A stretch of 12,294 nt of DNA from Azonexaceae bacterium (GTDB taxonomy: Bacteria > Pseudomonadota > Gammaproteobacteria > Burkholderiales > Rhodocyclaceae): the NCBI GenBank assembly GCA_009469685.1, contig SSTA01000407.1, positions 1 to 12,294 on the forward strand. The letters are read 5' to 3'. Position numbers and translations under genes: made by a program. The notes under the pieces are model-generated. The model made no database searches, was not told where the DNA came from, and saw nothing but the letters and a program-made list of their open reading frames with translations. Below, piece by piece: positions 1-10,990 of this stretch. How positions within the stretch are numbered: position 1 is the stretch's first letter; every line of letters starts with the position of its first letter.

Positions 1-1
1 C

Positions 2-1360
<1,359 letters not shown>

Positions 1361-1366
1361 GGGATT

Positions 1367-4580
<3,214 letters not shown>

Positions 4581-4607
4581 CGGGGTCTCCTCCCGGGATT
4601 TATTGGT
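4581..4607 (-). promoter_or_regulatory. Strong ribosome binding site of the pilU-like gene in the dapD-pilU gap
   Basis: The 27-base gap holds GGGAGGAGA on the minus strand (4594-4586), with the AGGAG core about 6 bases from the ATG at 4580. This is the clearest Shine-Dalgarno in the minus-strand block. CGGG (4595-4592) and CCCG (4584-4581) could pair, placing AGGAGAC in a 7-base loop, so the site would be displayed rather than buried. I see no promoter or terminator in the gap. Confidence 0.7.
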
Positions 4608-5426
4608 TTAGTCGCGCAGCAGTTCGTTGATGCTGGTCTTGGATCGGGTCTGGGCATCGACCTTCTTGACGATGATCGCCGCGTAGAGGCTGTAAGCGCC
4701 GCCGGCCTTGGGCAGCGAGCCGCTGATGACCACCGATCCCGGCGGGATGCGGCCGTAGCTGACCTGGCCAGTCTCCCGGTCGTAGATGGGGGTGCTCTGG
4801 CCGATGTAGACGCCCATGGAGACGACCGAATTCTCGCCGACGATGACGCCTTCGACCACCTCGGAGCGGGCGCCGATGAAGCAGTTGTCCTCGATGATGG
4901 TGGGGTTCGCCTGGAGCGGCTCCAGGACTCCGCCGATGCCGACGCCGCCGGAGAGATGCACGTTCTTGCCGATCTGGGCGCAGGAGCCGACGGTGACCCA
5001 GGTGTCGACCATGGTGGCCTCATCGACGTAGCCGCCGATATTGACGAAGGAAGGCATGAGGACGGCGTTCCTGGCGACGAAGGCGCCCTTGCGGACGATG
5101 GTTCCCGGCACCACGCGGAAGCCTCCTTCGCGGAAGCGTTCCTCGCTCCAGCCCTCGAATTTGGTATCGACCTTGTCGAAGTAGCGGATGTCGCCGGCTT
5201 CCTGAACCCGGTTGTCGCGGACGCGGAAGGACAGCAGCACGGCTTTCTTGATCCACTGGTGGGTGATCCATTCGCCGCCGACCTTTTCGGCCACCCGCAA
5301 GGCGCCGGAATCGAGCTGGTCGATGACTTCGTTGATGGTGGCGACTTGCGCGGCGTCGGAGGCCGGGGACAGCTCGGTGCGGCGTTCCCAGAGGGCTTCG
5401 ATGGTGGCTTGCAGGGGATGGCTCAT
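4608..5426 (-). CDS. dapD: Tetrahydrodipicolinate N-succinyltransferase DapD
   Basis: Transfers succinyl from succinyl-CoA to tetrahydrodipicolinate, giving N-succinyl-2-amino-6-ketopimelate, and so commits the pathway to the succinylase branch. The protein has 272 residues (E. coli 274). An alpha-helical N-terminal domain (about 1-105) precedes a left-handed beta-helix of hexapeptide repeats (about 106-240), for example [37 protein letters not shown] and [14 protein letters not shown]. The catalytic residues known from E. coli, Asp141 (MVDTW) and Glu189 (ARSEV), fall at exactly these positions. The C-terminus [19 protein letters not shown] is also family-typical. ATG at 5426 lies 9 bases after the dapC stop, and GAGAGAT overlapping that stop can serve as ribosome binding site. 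The enzyme acts as a trimer in the cytoplasm, and its product is the substrate of DapC. Confidence 0.98.
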   Translation of the reverse strand: MSHPLQATIEALWERRTELSPASDAAQVATINEVIDQLDSGALRVAEKVGGEWITHQWIKKAVLLSFRVRDNRVQEAGDIRYFDKVDTKFEGWSEERFREGGFRVVPGTIVRKGAFVARNAVLMPSFVNIGGYVDEATMVDTWVTVGSCAQIGKNVHLSGGVGIGGVLEPLQANPTIIEDNCFIGARSEVVEGVIVGENSVVSMGVYIGQSTPIYDRETGQVSYGRIPPGSVVISGSLPKAGGAYSLYAAIIVKKVDAQTRSKTSINELLRD

Positions 5427-5435
5427 GGAGATCTC

Positions 5436-6626
5436 TCAGCGTTGTTGTGCGAACTGGCGAATACGGCGGGCGGCTTCCAGGCATTCGTCCAGGGAGGCGA
5501 CCAGGGCGATGCGGACGAATCCGGCGCCGGGATTGACGCCCCAGGCTTCCCGGGCCAGGAAGCTGCCGGGTAAAACGATGACATTATAGGCGGCGAACAG
5601 GCCGCGGGCGAAGTCGGTATCCGGCCCTGGAGTGCGGGCCCAGAGGTAGAAGCCCGCATCCGGCATGGCGGTGCCGAGCACTTCCGCCACGCCGGGGGTG
5701 ACGGCGGCGAACTTTTCGCGGTACTGGCGGCGGTTTTCCAGGACGTGGGCCTCGTCGTTCCAGGCGGCGACCGAGGCAGCCTGGACCGGGGGAGGCAGTG
5801 CGCACCCGTGGTAGGTGCGGTAAAGCAGGAATTTCTTCAGGATGGCGGAGTCGCCGGCGACGAATCCGGAACGCATGCCGGGGACGTTGGAGCGCTTGGA
5901 CAGGCTGGAGAACATCACCAGGCGCTCGCTCCCGCGACCGAGGAGCTTGGCCGCCTGGAGACCGCCGAGGGGCGGGTTGTCTTCGTCGAAAAAGATTTCC
6001 GAGTAGCACTCGTCGGAGGCGATGACGAAACCGTAGCGGTCGGCGAGGTCGAAGAGCTTCTTCCAGCCCGCCAGATCGAGGACCTTACCGGTGGGATTGG
6101 CCGGCGAGCAAACGTAGAAGAGCTGCACCCGGGCCCATTCCTCGGGGGTCAGGGCATCGAGGTCGAAGGCGTAGTCGCTTTCCGGCAGGGTATTGAGGAA
6201 ACGGGGCTCGGCTCCGGCCAGATATGCCGCGCCTTCGTAGATCTGGTAGAAGGGGTTCGGGCTGACCACCAGCGGGACCGTCCCACGACCCGCATCGATC
6301 ACCGTCTGGGCGAAGGAAAACAGGGCTTCCCGGGAGCCGTTGACCGGCAGGATTTCGGTTTCCGGGTCGAGTTCCAGACCGTAGCGGCGGGCGCACCAGC
6401 CGGCGATGGCCTGGCGCAGCGCCGGAATGCCCTGGGTGGTGGGATAGTTGGCCAGGCCCTTGAGCCCGGCAGTGAGGGATTCCAGGATGAAGGCGGGGGT
6501 CGGGTGCTGTGGCTCGCCGATGGAGAGCTTGATCTCGCGGTAATCCGGATGGGGTGCCACACCGGCGAAGAGCTGGCGCAACTTCTCGAAGGGATAGGGG
6601 TGAAGTCTGGCGAGATGAGGATTCAC
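5436..6626 (-). CDS. dapC: Succinyldiaminopimelate aminotransferase DapC
   Basis: PLP-dependent fold-type-I aminotransferase that converts N-succinyl-2-amino-6-ketopimelate and glutamate to N-succinyl-LL-DAP and 2-oxoglutarate, the step between DapD and DapE. From GTG at 6626 the protein has 396 residues, matching betaproteobacterial DapC, which begins with an NP..L..L.PYPFEKLR-like N-terminus (here VNPHLARLHPYPFEKLR). PLP-site residues are Asn177 (SPANPTG), Asp205 and Tyr208 (SDECYSE) and the Schiff-base Lys244 (SSLSKRSNVPG). A longer reading from TTG at 6668 adds 14 residues; it has GAAGG nearby (GAAGGCGAATTG), whereas the GTG lacks a clear Shine-Dalgarno, so the start is unsettled. Many bacteria use ArgD for this step. 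A dedicated gene beside dapD and dapE supports the DapC assignment over other class I/II aminotransferases. Confidence 0.94.
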   Translation of the reverse strand: MNPHLARLHPYPFEKLRQLFAGVAPHPDYREIKLSIGEPQHPTPAFILESLTAGLKGLANYPTTQGIPALRQAIAGWCARRYGLELDPETEILPVNGSREALFSFAQTVIDAGRGTVPLVVSPNPFYQIYEGAAYLAGAEPRFLNTLPESDYAFDLDALTPEEWARVQLFYVCSPANPTGKVLDLAGWKKLFDLADRYGFVIASDECYSEIFFDEDNPPLGGLQAAKLLGRGSERLVMFSSLSKRSNVPGMRSGFVAGDSAILKKFLLYRTYHGCALPPPVQAASVAAWNDEAHVLENRRQYREKFAAVTPGVAEVLGTAMPDAGFYLWARTPGPDTDFARGLFAAYNVIVLPGSFLAREAWGVNPGAGFVRIALVASLDECLEAARRIRQFAQQR

Positions 6627-6651
6627 GTCGGGAAATTCGGCTGTCGAAAGG

Positions 6652-6666
6652 GGGCGATTATCGCCC
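6652..6666. repeat. 15-base perfect palindrome at the dapC 5' end
   Basis: GGGCGAT-T-ATCGCCC is a perfect 7-base inverted repeat with a single central base, too tight for an RNA hairpin but suited to a dimeric DNA-binding protein. Its minus strand contains GATAAT (6662-6657), one mismatch from a -10 hexamer. A start around 6650 would give a leader of about 22 bases before the GTG at 6626. No good -35 is visible. It overlaps the alternative TTG start, so it is either coding or control DNA, depending on which dapC start is used. Confidence 0.4.
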
Positions 6667-6735
6667 AATTCGCCTTCGGGAACCCATAGGACAGGGCTGG
6701 AAGTGGAGGTCGGCCCGCCGGAGGGCGATTCGTGA

Positions 6736-6751
6736 CCGCCAGCGCTGGCGG
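6736..6751. repeat. 16-base perfect palindrome just after the deaminase stop
   Basis: CCGCCAGCGCTGGCGG is a perfect 16-base palindrome beginning one base beyond the deaminase stop codon (complement of 6753-6755). In minus-strand RNA it can form a 6-base-pair stem, CCGCCA/TGGCGG, with a GCGC loop. No T-run follows, so it is not a canonical intrinsic terminator. It could weaken read-through into dapC, protect a 3' end, or bind a protein. A smaller GCCC/GGGC pair lies next to it at 6713-6726. Confidence 0.5.
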
Positions 6752-6752
6752 A

Positions 6753-7220
6753 TCAGTAGGGCGTACGGCCGGCGAAGGCCAGCCAGCGTTCGAGGGGTTC
6801 CCGCGCCCGCGGTACGGGAAGATGGCCGGCGGGGATCCGCCGGCTTCCTTCGGGCAGGCACATCTCCTTGAAGAGATCGTGGTCGCAGAAGCCAATGGCG
6901 GCAGCCTCCTGGCGCGGATTGGCGTAAACGATGCGGGCGATGTGGGCCCAGTAGGCGGCGGCCAGGCACAAGGGGCAGGGTTCGCTGGAGGCATAAAGCA
7001 CGCAGCCGTCGAGGTGGAAGTGGCCGATTTCCGCACACGCCGCGCGGATGGCCAGCACCTCCGCGTGGGCGGTGGGGTCCTTGGTGGAGACGACGCGATT
7101 CCAGCCCTCACCGATCACGGCGCCGTCCCGGACCACGACGGCGCCGAATGGGCCCCCTTCCGCCAGGGGGACCGAGGCGCTGGCAAGGGCAAGGGCGCGG
7201 TTTAAGAAAATCTCATCCAT
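6753..7220 (-). CDS. Guanine deaminase-like nucleobase deaminase (CDA fold)
   Basis: Small zinc-dependent deaminase of the cytidine deaminase fold, 155 residues. Zinc and catalytic residues are visible: His52 and Glu54 in TAHAEV, and Cys82 and Cys85 in SEPCPLC. The order GGPFGAVVV, KDPTAHAEVLAIRAA, SEPCPLCLAAAYWA, an acidic patch FCDHD and a C-terminal Tyr closely follows the domain-swapped guanine deaminase GuaD of B. subtilis (156 residues, C-terminal Tyr capping the active site). I therefore infer conversion of guanine to xanthine, a purine salvage or catabolic step. tRNA adenosine deaminase TadA shares the motifs, but the PCPLC core and the terminal Tyr favour GuaD. The start is ATG at 7220, with no good Shine-Dalgarno and two other ATGs at 7224 and 7216 in the other frames. 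It is separated from dapC by more than 85 bases and two palindromes, so it may be a separate unit. Confidence 0.85.
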   Translation of the reverse strand: MDEIFLNRALALASASVPLAEGGPFGAVVVRDGAVIGEGWNRVVSTKDPTAHAEVLAIRAACAEIGHFHLDGCVLYASSEPCPLCLAAAYWAHIARIVYANPRQEAAAIGFCDHDLFKEMCLPEGSRRIPAGHLPVPRAREPLERWLAFAGRTPY

Positions 7221-7225
7221 TCATA

Positions 7226-7248
7226 TGATTAAGATACATAGTTAATCA
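7226..7248. promoter_or_regulatory. AT-rich inverted repeat, candidate operator upstream of the deaminase
   Basis: TGATTAA (7226-7232) and TTAATCA (7242-7248) are perfect 7-base complements separated by 9 bases, so the half-site centres lie 16 bases apart. The repeat sits in the only AT-rich stretch of the window, ending 6 bases upstream of the deaminase ATG. That position suits a repressor site, or an activator site for smc on the far side. It resembles an FNR box (TTGAT-N4-ATCAA) only loosely, with wrong spacing, so I do not name a regulator. Confidence 0.45.
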
Positions 7249-7272
7249 ATTACATCACATCGAACGGTGCGC

Positions 7273-7310
7273 TTTGGTGGCGGGTCGCCTTCTTACGGGC
7301 AGCCACCGAA
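7273..7310. other. Hairpin-capable sequence in the deaminase-smc intergenic region
   Basis: TTTGGTGGC (7273-7281) can pair with GCCACCGAA (7302-7310): eight Watson-Crick pairs plus one T-G wobble in the plus-strand RNA. Inner GCC (7287-7289) and GGC (7298-7300) could pair within the loop. If transcription toward the deaminase starts near 7315, this element would open its 5' leader. It matches no riboswitch I know. Confidence 0.3.
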
Positions 7311-7317
7311 TTCCCGA

Positions 7318-7328
7318 TGGTATTATAC
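7318..7328. promoter_or_regulatory. Candidate bidirectional -10 element between deaminase and smc
   Basis: GTATTATAC (7320-7328) is a 9-base palindrome. On the minus strand it contains a perfect TATAAT (7327-7322), about 100 bases upstream of the deaminase ATG. On the plus strand TGGTATTAT (7318-7326) fits an extended -10 (TGnTATNNT), about 150 bases upstream of the smc ATG. Neither side has a convincing TTGACA-like -35. The rest of the 257-base gap (7221-7477) is GC-rich and shows no supported gene. Promoter use is inferred. Confidence 0.4.
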
Positions 7329-7477
7329 GACCCGCGAATGAGGCAGGGCCGCCGTGGGCGCCTACCCTGGATTGCGGCGGGATCGGCGATGGCCGGGTCG
7401 ACGGCGCAGCGAGGGTGGGAGACTTCCGCCAATTCCGTCCGGAACTGCGGGAGCCTGCCACTGACCAAACACCATCC

Positions 7478-10400
7478 ATGCGCCTGACCAAGCTTAAACT
7501 CGCCGGATTCAAGTCTTTCGTCGATCCCACTTCGGTTACCCTGCCCGGGCAACTGGTTGGTGTGGTCGGGCCAAACGGCTGCGGCAAATCCAACATCATG
7601 GACGCCGTGCGCTGGGTGCTTGGCGAGTCCAAGGCGTCGGAGTTGCGCGGCGAATCGATGCAGGACGTGATCTTCAACGGGACGACCGGGCGCAAACCGG
7701 TGTCAAGGGCTTCCGTCGAGCTGATCTTCGACAATTCCCTCGGACGAGCCCTGGGGCAGTGGTCGCAGTACACCGAACTGGCGGTCAAGCGCGTGCTGAC
7801 CCGAAACGGCCAGTCGGACTACTACATCAACAATCTGAAGGTCCGCCGCAAGGACATCACCGACCTTTTCCTCGGTACCGGCCTGGGTCCCCGTGCCTAC
7901 GCCATCATCGGACAAGGCATGATTTCCCGCATCATCGAGGCCAAGCCCGACGATTTGCGCATCTTCCTCGAGGAGGCCGCGGGGGTCACCCGCTACAAGG
8001 AGCGGCGCAAGGAAACCGAGGGGCGCCTAGAAGACACCCGGGAAAATCTCGCCCGGGTCGAGGATATCCGGCTGGAACTCGCGTCCCAGATGGAGAAGCT
8101 GGAGGCCCAGGCCGAAGTGGCGCGCCGTTATCACAGCCTCAACGACCAGCTCGGAGTGCGGCAAAGAGTCCTGTGGCTGCTGCGCAAACGGGATGCGGAG
8201 GCCGAGCGCCAACGCGCCGCGCTGGAGGTGGAACGGGCGACCACAGAACTGGAGGGCCAGATGGCCGCGCTGCGGGAGACCGAAGCGCGGGCCGAGGCCG
8301 CGCGGGAAGCCCACTTTACCGCCGGAGAGACGCTGCACGCCGCCCAGAGCGACATGTATGCCGCCAATGCCGAGGTGGCGCGGCTGGAGGCGGAAATCCG
8401 CCATCGCCGGGATTCCCGCCGCATGCTGGAGACCCGGCTGGCCCAGCTGGACGGCGAGCTCGCCCACTGGGGAGGAACTGCGGCCACCCTGAGCGCCGAA
8501 CGCCTGCGCTGGGAAGAATTCCAGGAGACGACCCGCCTGCGGGTCGCCGAGGCCGACGAGCGCCTGCGCCAGCAGATGAATCTGGCTCCCCAGGTGGAAG
8601 AGACTCACGCCCAGGCGCTTGAGGAACTCAACCGTCTGCGGACGCGGACGGCCAATGGCGAGCAGCGCCTGGAGGTGGAACTGACCCACAAGGCCCACGC
8701 CCAGCGCGCCCTTCAGGCCATTTCCCAGCGGCGCGACAAGCTGCGGGAGGATGCGGGCGACCTCGCGCAACCCGATCCTCTGGACCTTGCGGAGCGCGAG
8801 GAGGAACTCAAGCTCCTGCGGGAAGAACTGGCGACCGATCAGGATAATCTTGCCACCCTGCAAGCGGAGATTCCCGCCCTCGAAGCGAAGCGCAAGCAGG
8901 CGCTGGAGGCGCTCCAGGGCCATAGCCGGGAACTGGCCGCCGGCGAAGCCCGGCGCGCCGCCCTGGAACAGATGCAGGTGCGGGCGCGGGAGGCGGGCAA
9001 GTTGCCGGAGTGGCTGCGCCGCCACGGGCTAGCGGACGCGGTACCGCTCTGGAAGCGCATCCATGTCGAAGCGGGTTGGGAGGATGCGGTCGAGGCGGTC
9101 CTGCGGGAACGATTGGGGGCCATCGCCTGCGACGACCCGGCCAAACTCGCCGAGTGGCTGCACGACCGGCCGGACGCCCATCTCACGGTCATGCTGCCCG
9201 CGGCCGGGGGGCTTCCGCTGGGGGAGGACAGGCTGATCGAGCGTCTGCGCTGCGACGATCCGGCGATCGGCGCGGTCCTTGCCGACTGGCTGGCCGGCGT
9301 CTACACCGCCGGATCCCTCGACGCGGCTCTGGCACGCCGGACCGAACTCTCGCCCGGGATGGTTCTGGTGACGCCCGGGGGAGATCTGGTGAGCCGGTCG
9401 AGCGTTGCCTTCTTTGCTCCCGACAAGAGCGAACATGGCCTCCTGGAGCGGCAGCGGGAGATCGAAGCGCTGAGCCAGGGCATCGCGGCCGGGGAGGAGG
9501 CTGCCCGTATCGCCCAGGCCCGGGTCAGCGCCGTGGAGGGCGAACTGGAGGATAAGCACGAAGCCATCGCCGAAACCCGCCAATATGTGACCGACCGCCA
9601 GCAGCGGGTCCATGCCGTCCAGCTCGAGGTGCTCAAGCTCACCCAGGCGGCCGAGCGCTACCGGGAACAAAGGGAGAGATTCCAGGACCAGTTGGCCGAC
9701 CTCGCGGAAGAGGAGGAGGGCGAGCGGGAGCGGGAAATGGCTGCCGACGAGAAGATTGCCGAGGTCCGCGAGGGGCTTTCCCGCATCCAGGTGCTGGTGG
9801 CGGGAGCCCGCAGCCGGCTGGAGGAGGCCGAGCGGGCCGTGCGGGCCGAGCGGGAACGCAACGCGGATCTGGACCGCGCGCTGCGTGAGGCCCAGTTTTC
9901 CCTCCGCGAGAGCGAGGGCAAGCTGCAGGACATCTTTGCTCAACAGGCCCAGGCCGAGCGGGAATTGAAGCGCATCGAGGCCGATCGCGCCCAGTGCGCC
10001 GAGCAGGTCGAGGCCCAGCCACCCGACGCCATGGAAGACCAGTTGCAGGGAGCCCTGGCAGCCCGTCTGGAGCGGGAGCAGGCCTTGGCCGCAGCCCGGG
10101 ACGCCCTGGAAGCGGTGACCGGAGCCCTGCGCGGCCTGGAAGAGCAGCGCCAGCGCGTGGAAATCGGGCTCGAACCCCTGCGGGCCCGGATCGGCGACCT
10201 GAAACTGAAGGAGCAGGCCGCCGCCCTGTCGGCCGAACAATTTGCCGTCCAGTTGCAGGAAAGTGGTGTCGACGCAGCGGCGCTTCCGTCCGAAGTTGCC
10301 GAATTGGCGGCAACGGCCAGGCCGGCCACCTTGCAAGGGGAATTGACCCGTCTCCAGAACGCCATCGCCGAGCTGGGTGCGGTCAACCTTGCGGCACTGC

Positions 10401-10990
10401 AGGAGCTGGAGACGGCGCGCGAGCGCAAGGGCTTCCTCGATGCCCAGGCGGCGGATTTGACCGAGGCCATGGAAACCCTGGAAAACGCCATCCGCCGCAT
10501 CGACCGGGAAACGCGCGAATTGCTGAAATCGACCTTCGACACGGTCAACGGCCACTTCGGGCGGCTCTTCCCCGAGCTTTTCGGCGGTGGCCGGGCGGAG
10601 CTGGTGATGACCGGCGAGGAAATCCTCGATGCCGGCGTGCAGGTCATTGCCCAGCCGCCGGGCAAGAAGAATTCGACCATTCATCTCCTTTCCGGGGGCG
10701 AGAAGGCGTTGACCGCCATTGCCCTGGTGTTCTCCATGTTCCAGCTCAACCCGGCGCCGTTCTGCCTCCTCGACGAGGTCGATGCCCCCCTGGACGACAC
10801 CAACACCGAGCGCTTCTGCGGCATGGTCAGGAAAATGGCCGCGCAGACGCAGTTTCTATTCATCTCCCATAATAAGATCGCCATGGAAATGGCCGAACAG
10901 CTGGTCGGCGTGACCATGCAGGAATCCGGCGTTTCCCGGGTGGTGGAAGTGGACATTCAGGAAGCATTGAAAATGAGGGAAGCGGCGTAA
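7478..10990 (+). CDS. smc: Chromosome segregation ATPase SMC
   Basis: Large ABC-type ATPase that, with ScpA and ScpB (not in this window), organises and helps segregate the chromosome. The protein is 1170 residues, a usual bacterial SMC length. The N-terminal head has Walker A GPNGCGKSN (31-39), then a first coiled coil (about 170-500), a hinge (about 509-650, beginning LPEWLRRHGLADAVPLW), a returning coiled coil (about 660-1040), and a C-terminal head with signature LLSGGEKA (from about 1070) and Walker B FCLLDEVDAPLDD (from 1095, Asp1099 and catalytic Glu1100). The ATG at 7478 begins MRLTKLKLAGFKSF, the standard SMC N-terminus. The frame is open back to 7274, but those 68 codons have no family counterpart. 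No Shine-Dalgarno precedes the ATG; the nearest GGAG lies about 25 bases upstream. The stop overlaps the zipA start by one base (TAATG). Confidence 0.98.
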   Translation: MRLTKLKLAGFKSFVDPTSVTLPGQLVGVVGPNGCGKSNIMDAVRWVLGESKASELRGESMQDVIFNGTTGRKPVSRASVELIFDNSLGRALGQWSQYTELAVKRVLTRNGQSDYYINNLKVRRKDITDLFLGTGLGPRAYAIIGQGMISRIIEAKPDDLRIFLEEAAGVTRYKERRKETEGRLEDTRENLARVEDIRLELASQMEKLEAQAEVARRYHSLNDQLGVRQRVLWLLRKRDAEAERQRAALEVERATTELEGQMAALRETEARAEAAREAHFTAGETLHAAQSDMYAANAEVARLEAEIRHRRDSRRMLETRLAQLDGELAHWGGTAATLSAERLRWEEFQETTRLRVAEADERLRQQMNLAPQVEETHAQALEELNRLRTRTANGEQRLEVELTHKAHAQRALQAISQRRDKLREDAGDLAQPDPLDLAEREEELKLLREELATDQDNLATLQAEIPALEAKRKQALEALQGHSRELAAGEARRAALEQMQVRAREAGKLPEWLRRHGLADAVPLWKRIHVEAGWEDAVEAVLRERLGAIACDDPAKLAEWLHDRPDAHLTVMLPAAGGLPLGEDRLIERLRCDDPAIGAVLADWLAGVYTAGSLDAALARRTELSPGMVLVTPGGDLVSRSSVAFFAPDKSEHGLLERQREIEALSQGIAAGEEAARIAQARVSAVEGELEDKHEAIAETRQYVTDRQQRVHAVQLEVLKLTQAAERYREQRERFQDQLADLAEEEEGEREREMAADEKIAEVREGLSRIQVLVAGARSRLEEAERAVRAERERNADLDRALREAQFSLRESEGKLQDIFAQQAQAERELKRIEADRAQCAEQVEAQPPDAMEDQLQGALAARLEREQALAAARDALEAVTGALRGLEEQRQRVEIGLEPLRARIGDLKLKEQAAALSAEQFAVQLQESGVDAAALPSEVAELAATARPATLQGELTRLQNAIAELGAVNLAALQELETARERKGFLDAQAADLTEAMETLENAIRRIDRETRELLKSTFDTVNGHFGRLFPELFGGGRAELVMTGEEILDAGVQVIAQPPGKKNSTIHLLSGGEKALTAIALVFSMFQLNPAPFCLLDEVDAPLDDTNTERFCGMVRKMAAQTQFLFISHNKIAMEMAEQLVGVTMQESGVSRVVEVDIQEALKMREAA

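Noticed and set aside
6826..6845. Inverted repeat GCCGGCGG-GGAT-CCGCCGGC inside the deaminase gene
   Set aside because: It is a strong-looking hairpin of 8-base arms and a 4-base loop, but it is fully coding, has no T-run and no position suggesting control. Such GC-only repeats arise readily at this composition.
7274..7477. 68-codon upstream extension of the smc frame
   Set aside because: SMC proteins begin at or very near MRLTKLKLAGFKSF. The extra codons have no counterpart, and open frames by chance are common at this GC content.
7250..7552. Minus-strand open frame of about 100 codons across the intergenic region and smc start
   Set aside because: It overlaps the conserved smc N-terminus and the promoter region, has no Shine-Dalgarno and resembles no family I know.
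9826..9970. Repeated GGCCGAGCGGGA-like units in smc
   Set aside because: They encode recurring Ala-Glu-Arg heptads of the coiled coil. Shared codon choice explains the repeats without a DNA-level element.
9029..10684. Long minus-strand open frame (about 551 codons) antisense to smc
   Set aside because: It mirrors the coiled-coil codons of smc. The Leu/Gly/Gln-rich repetitive translation is a shadow of the Glu/Ala/Arg-rich sense frame, and no ribosome binding site or family motif is seen.
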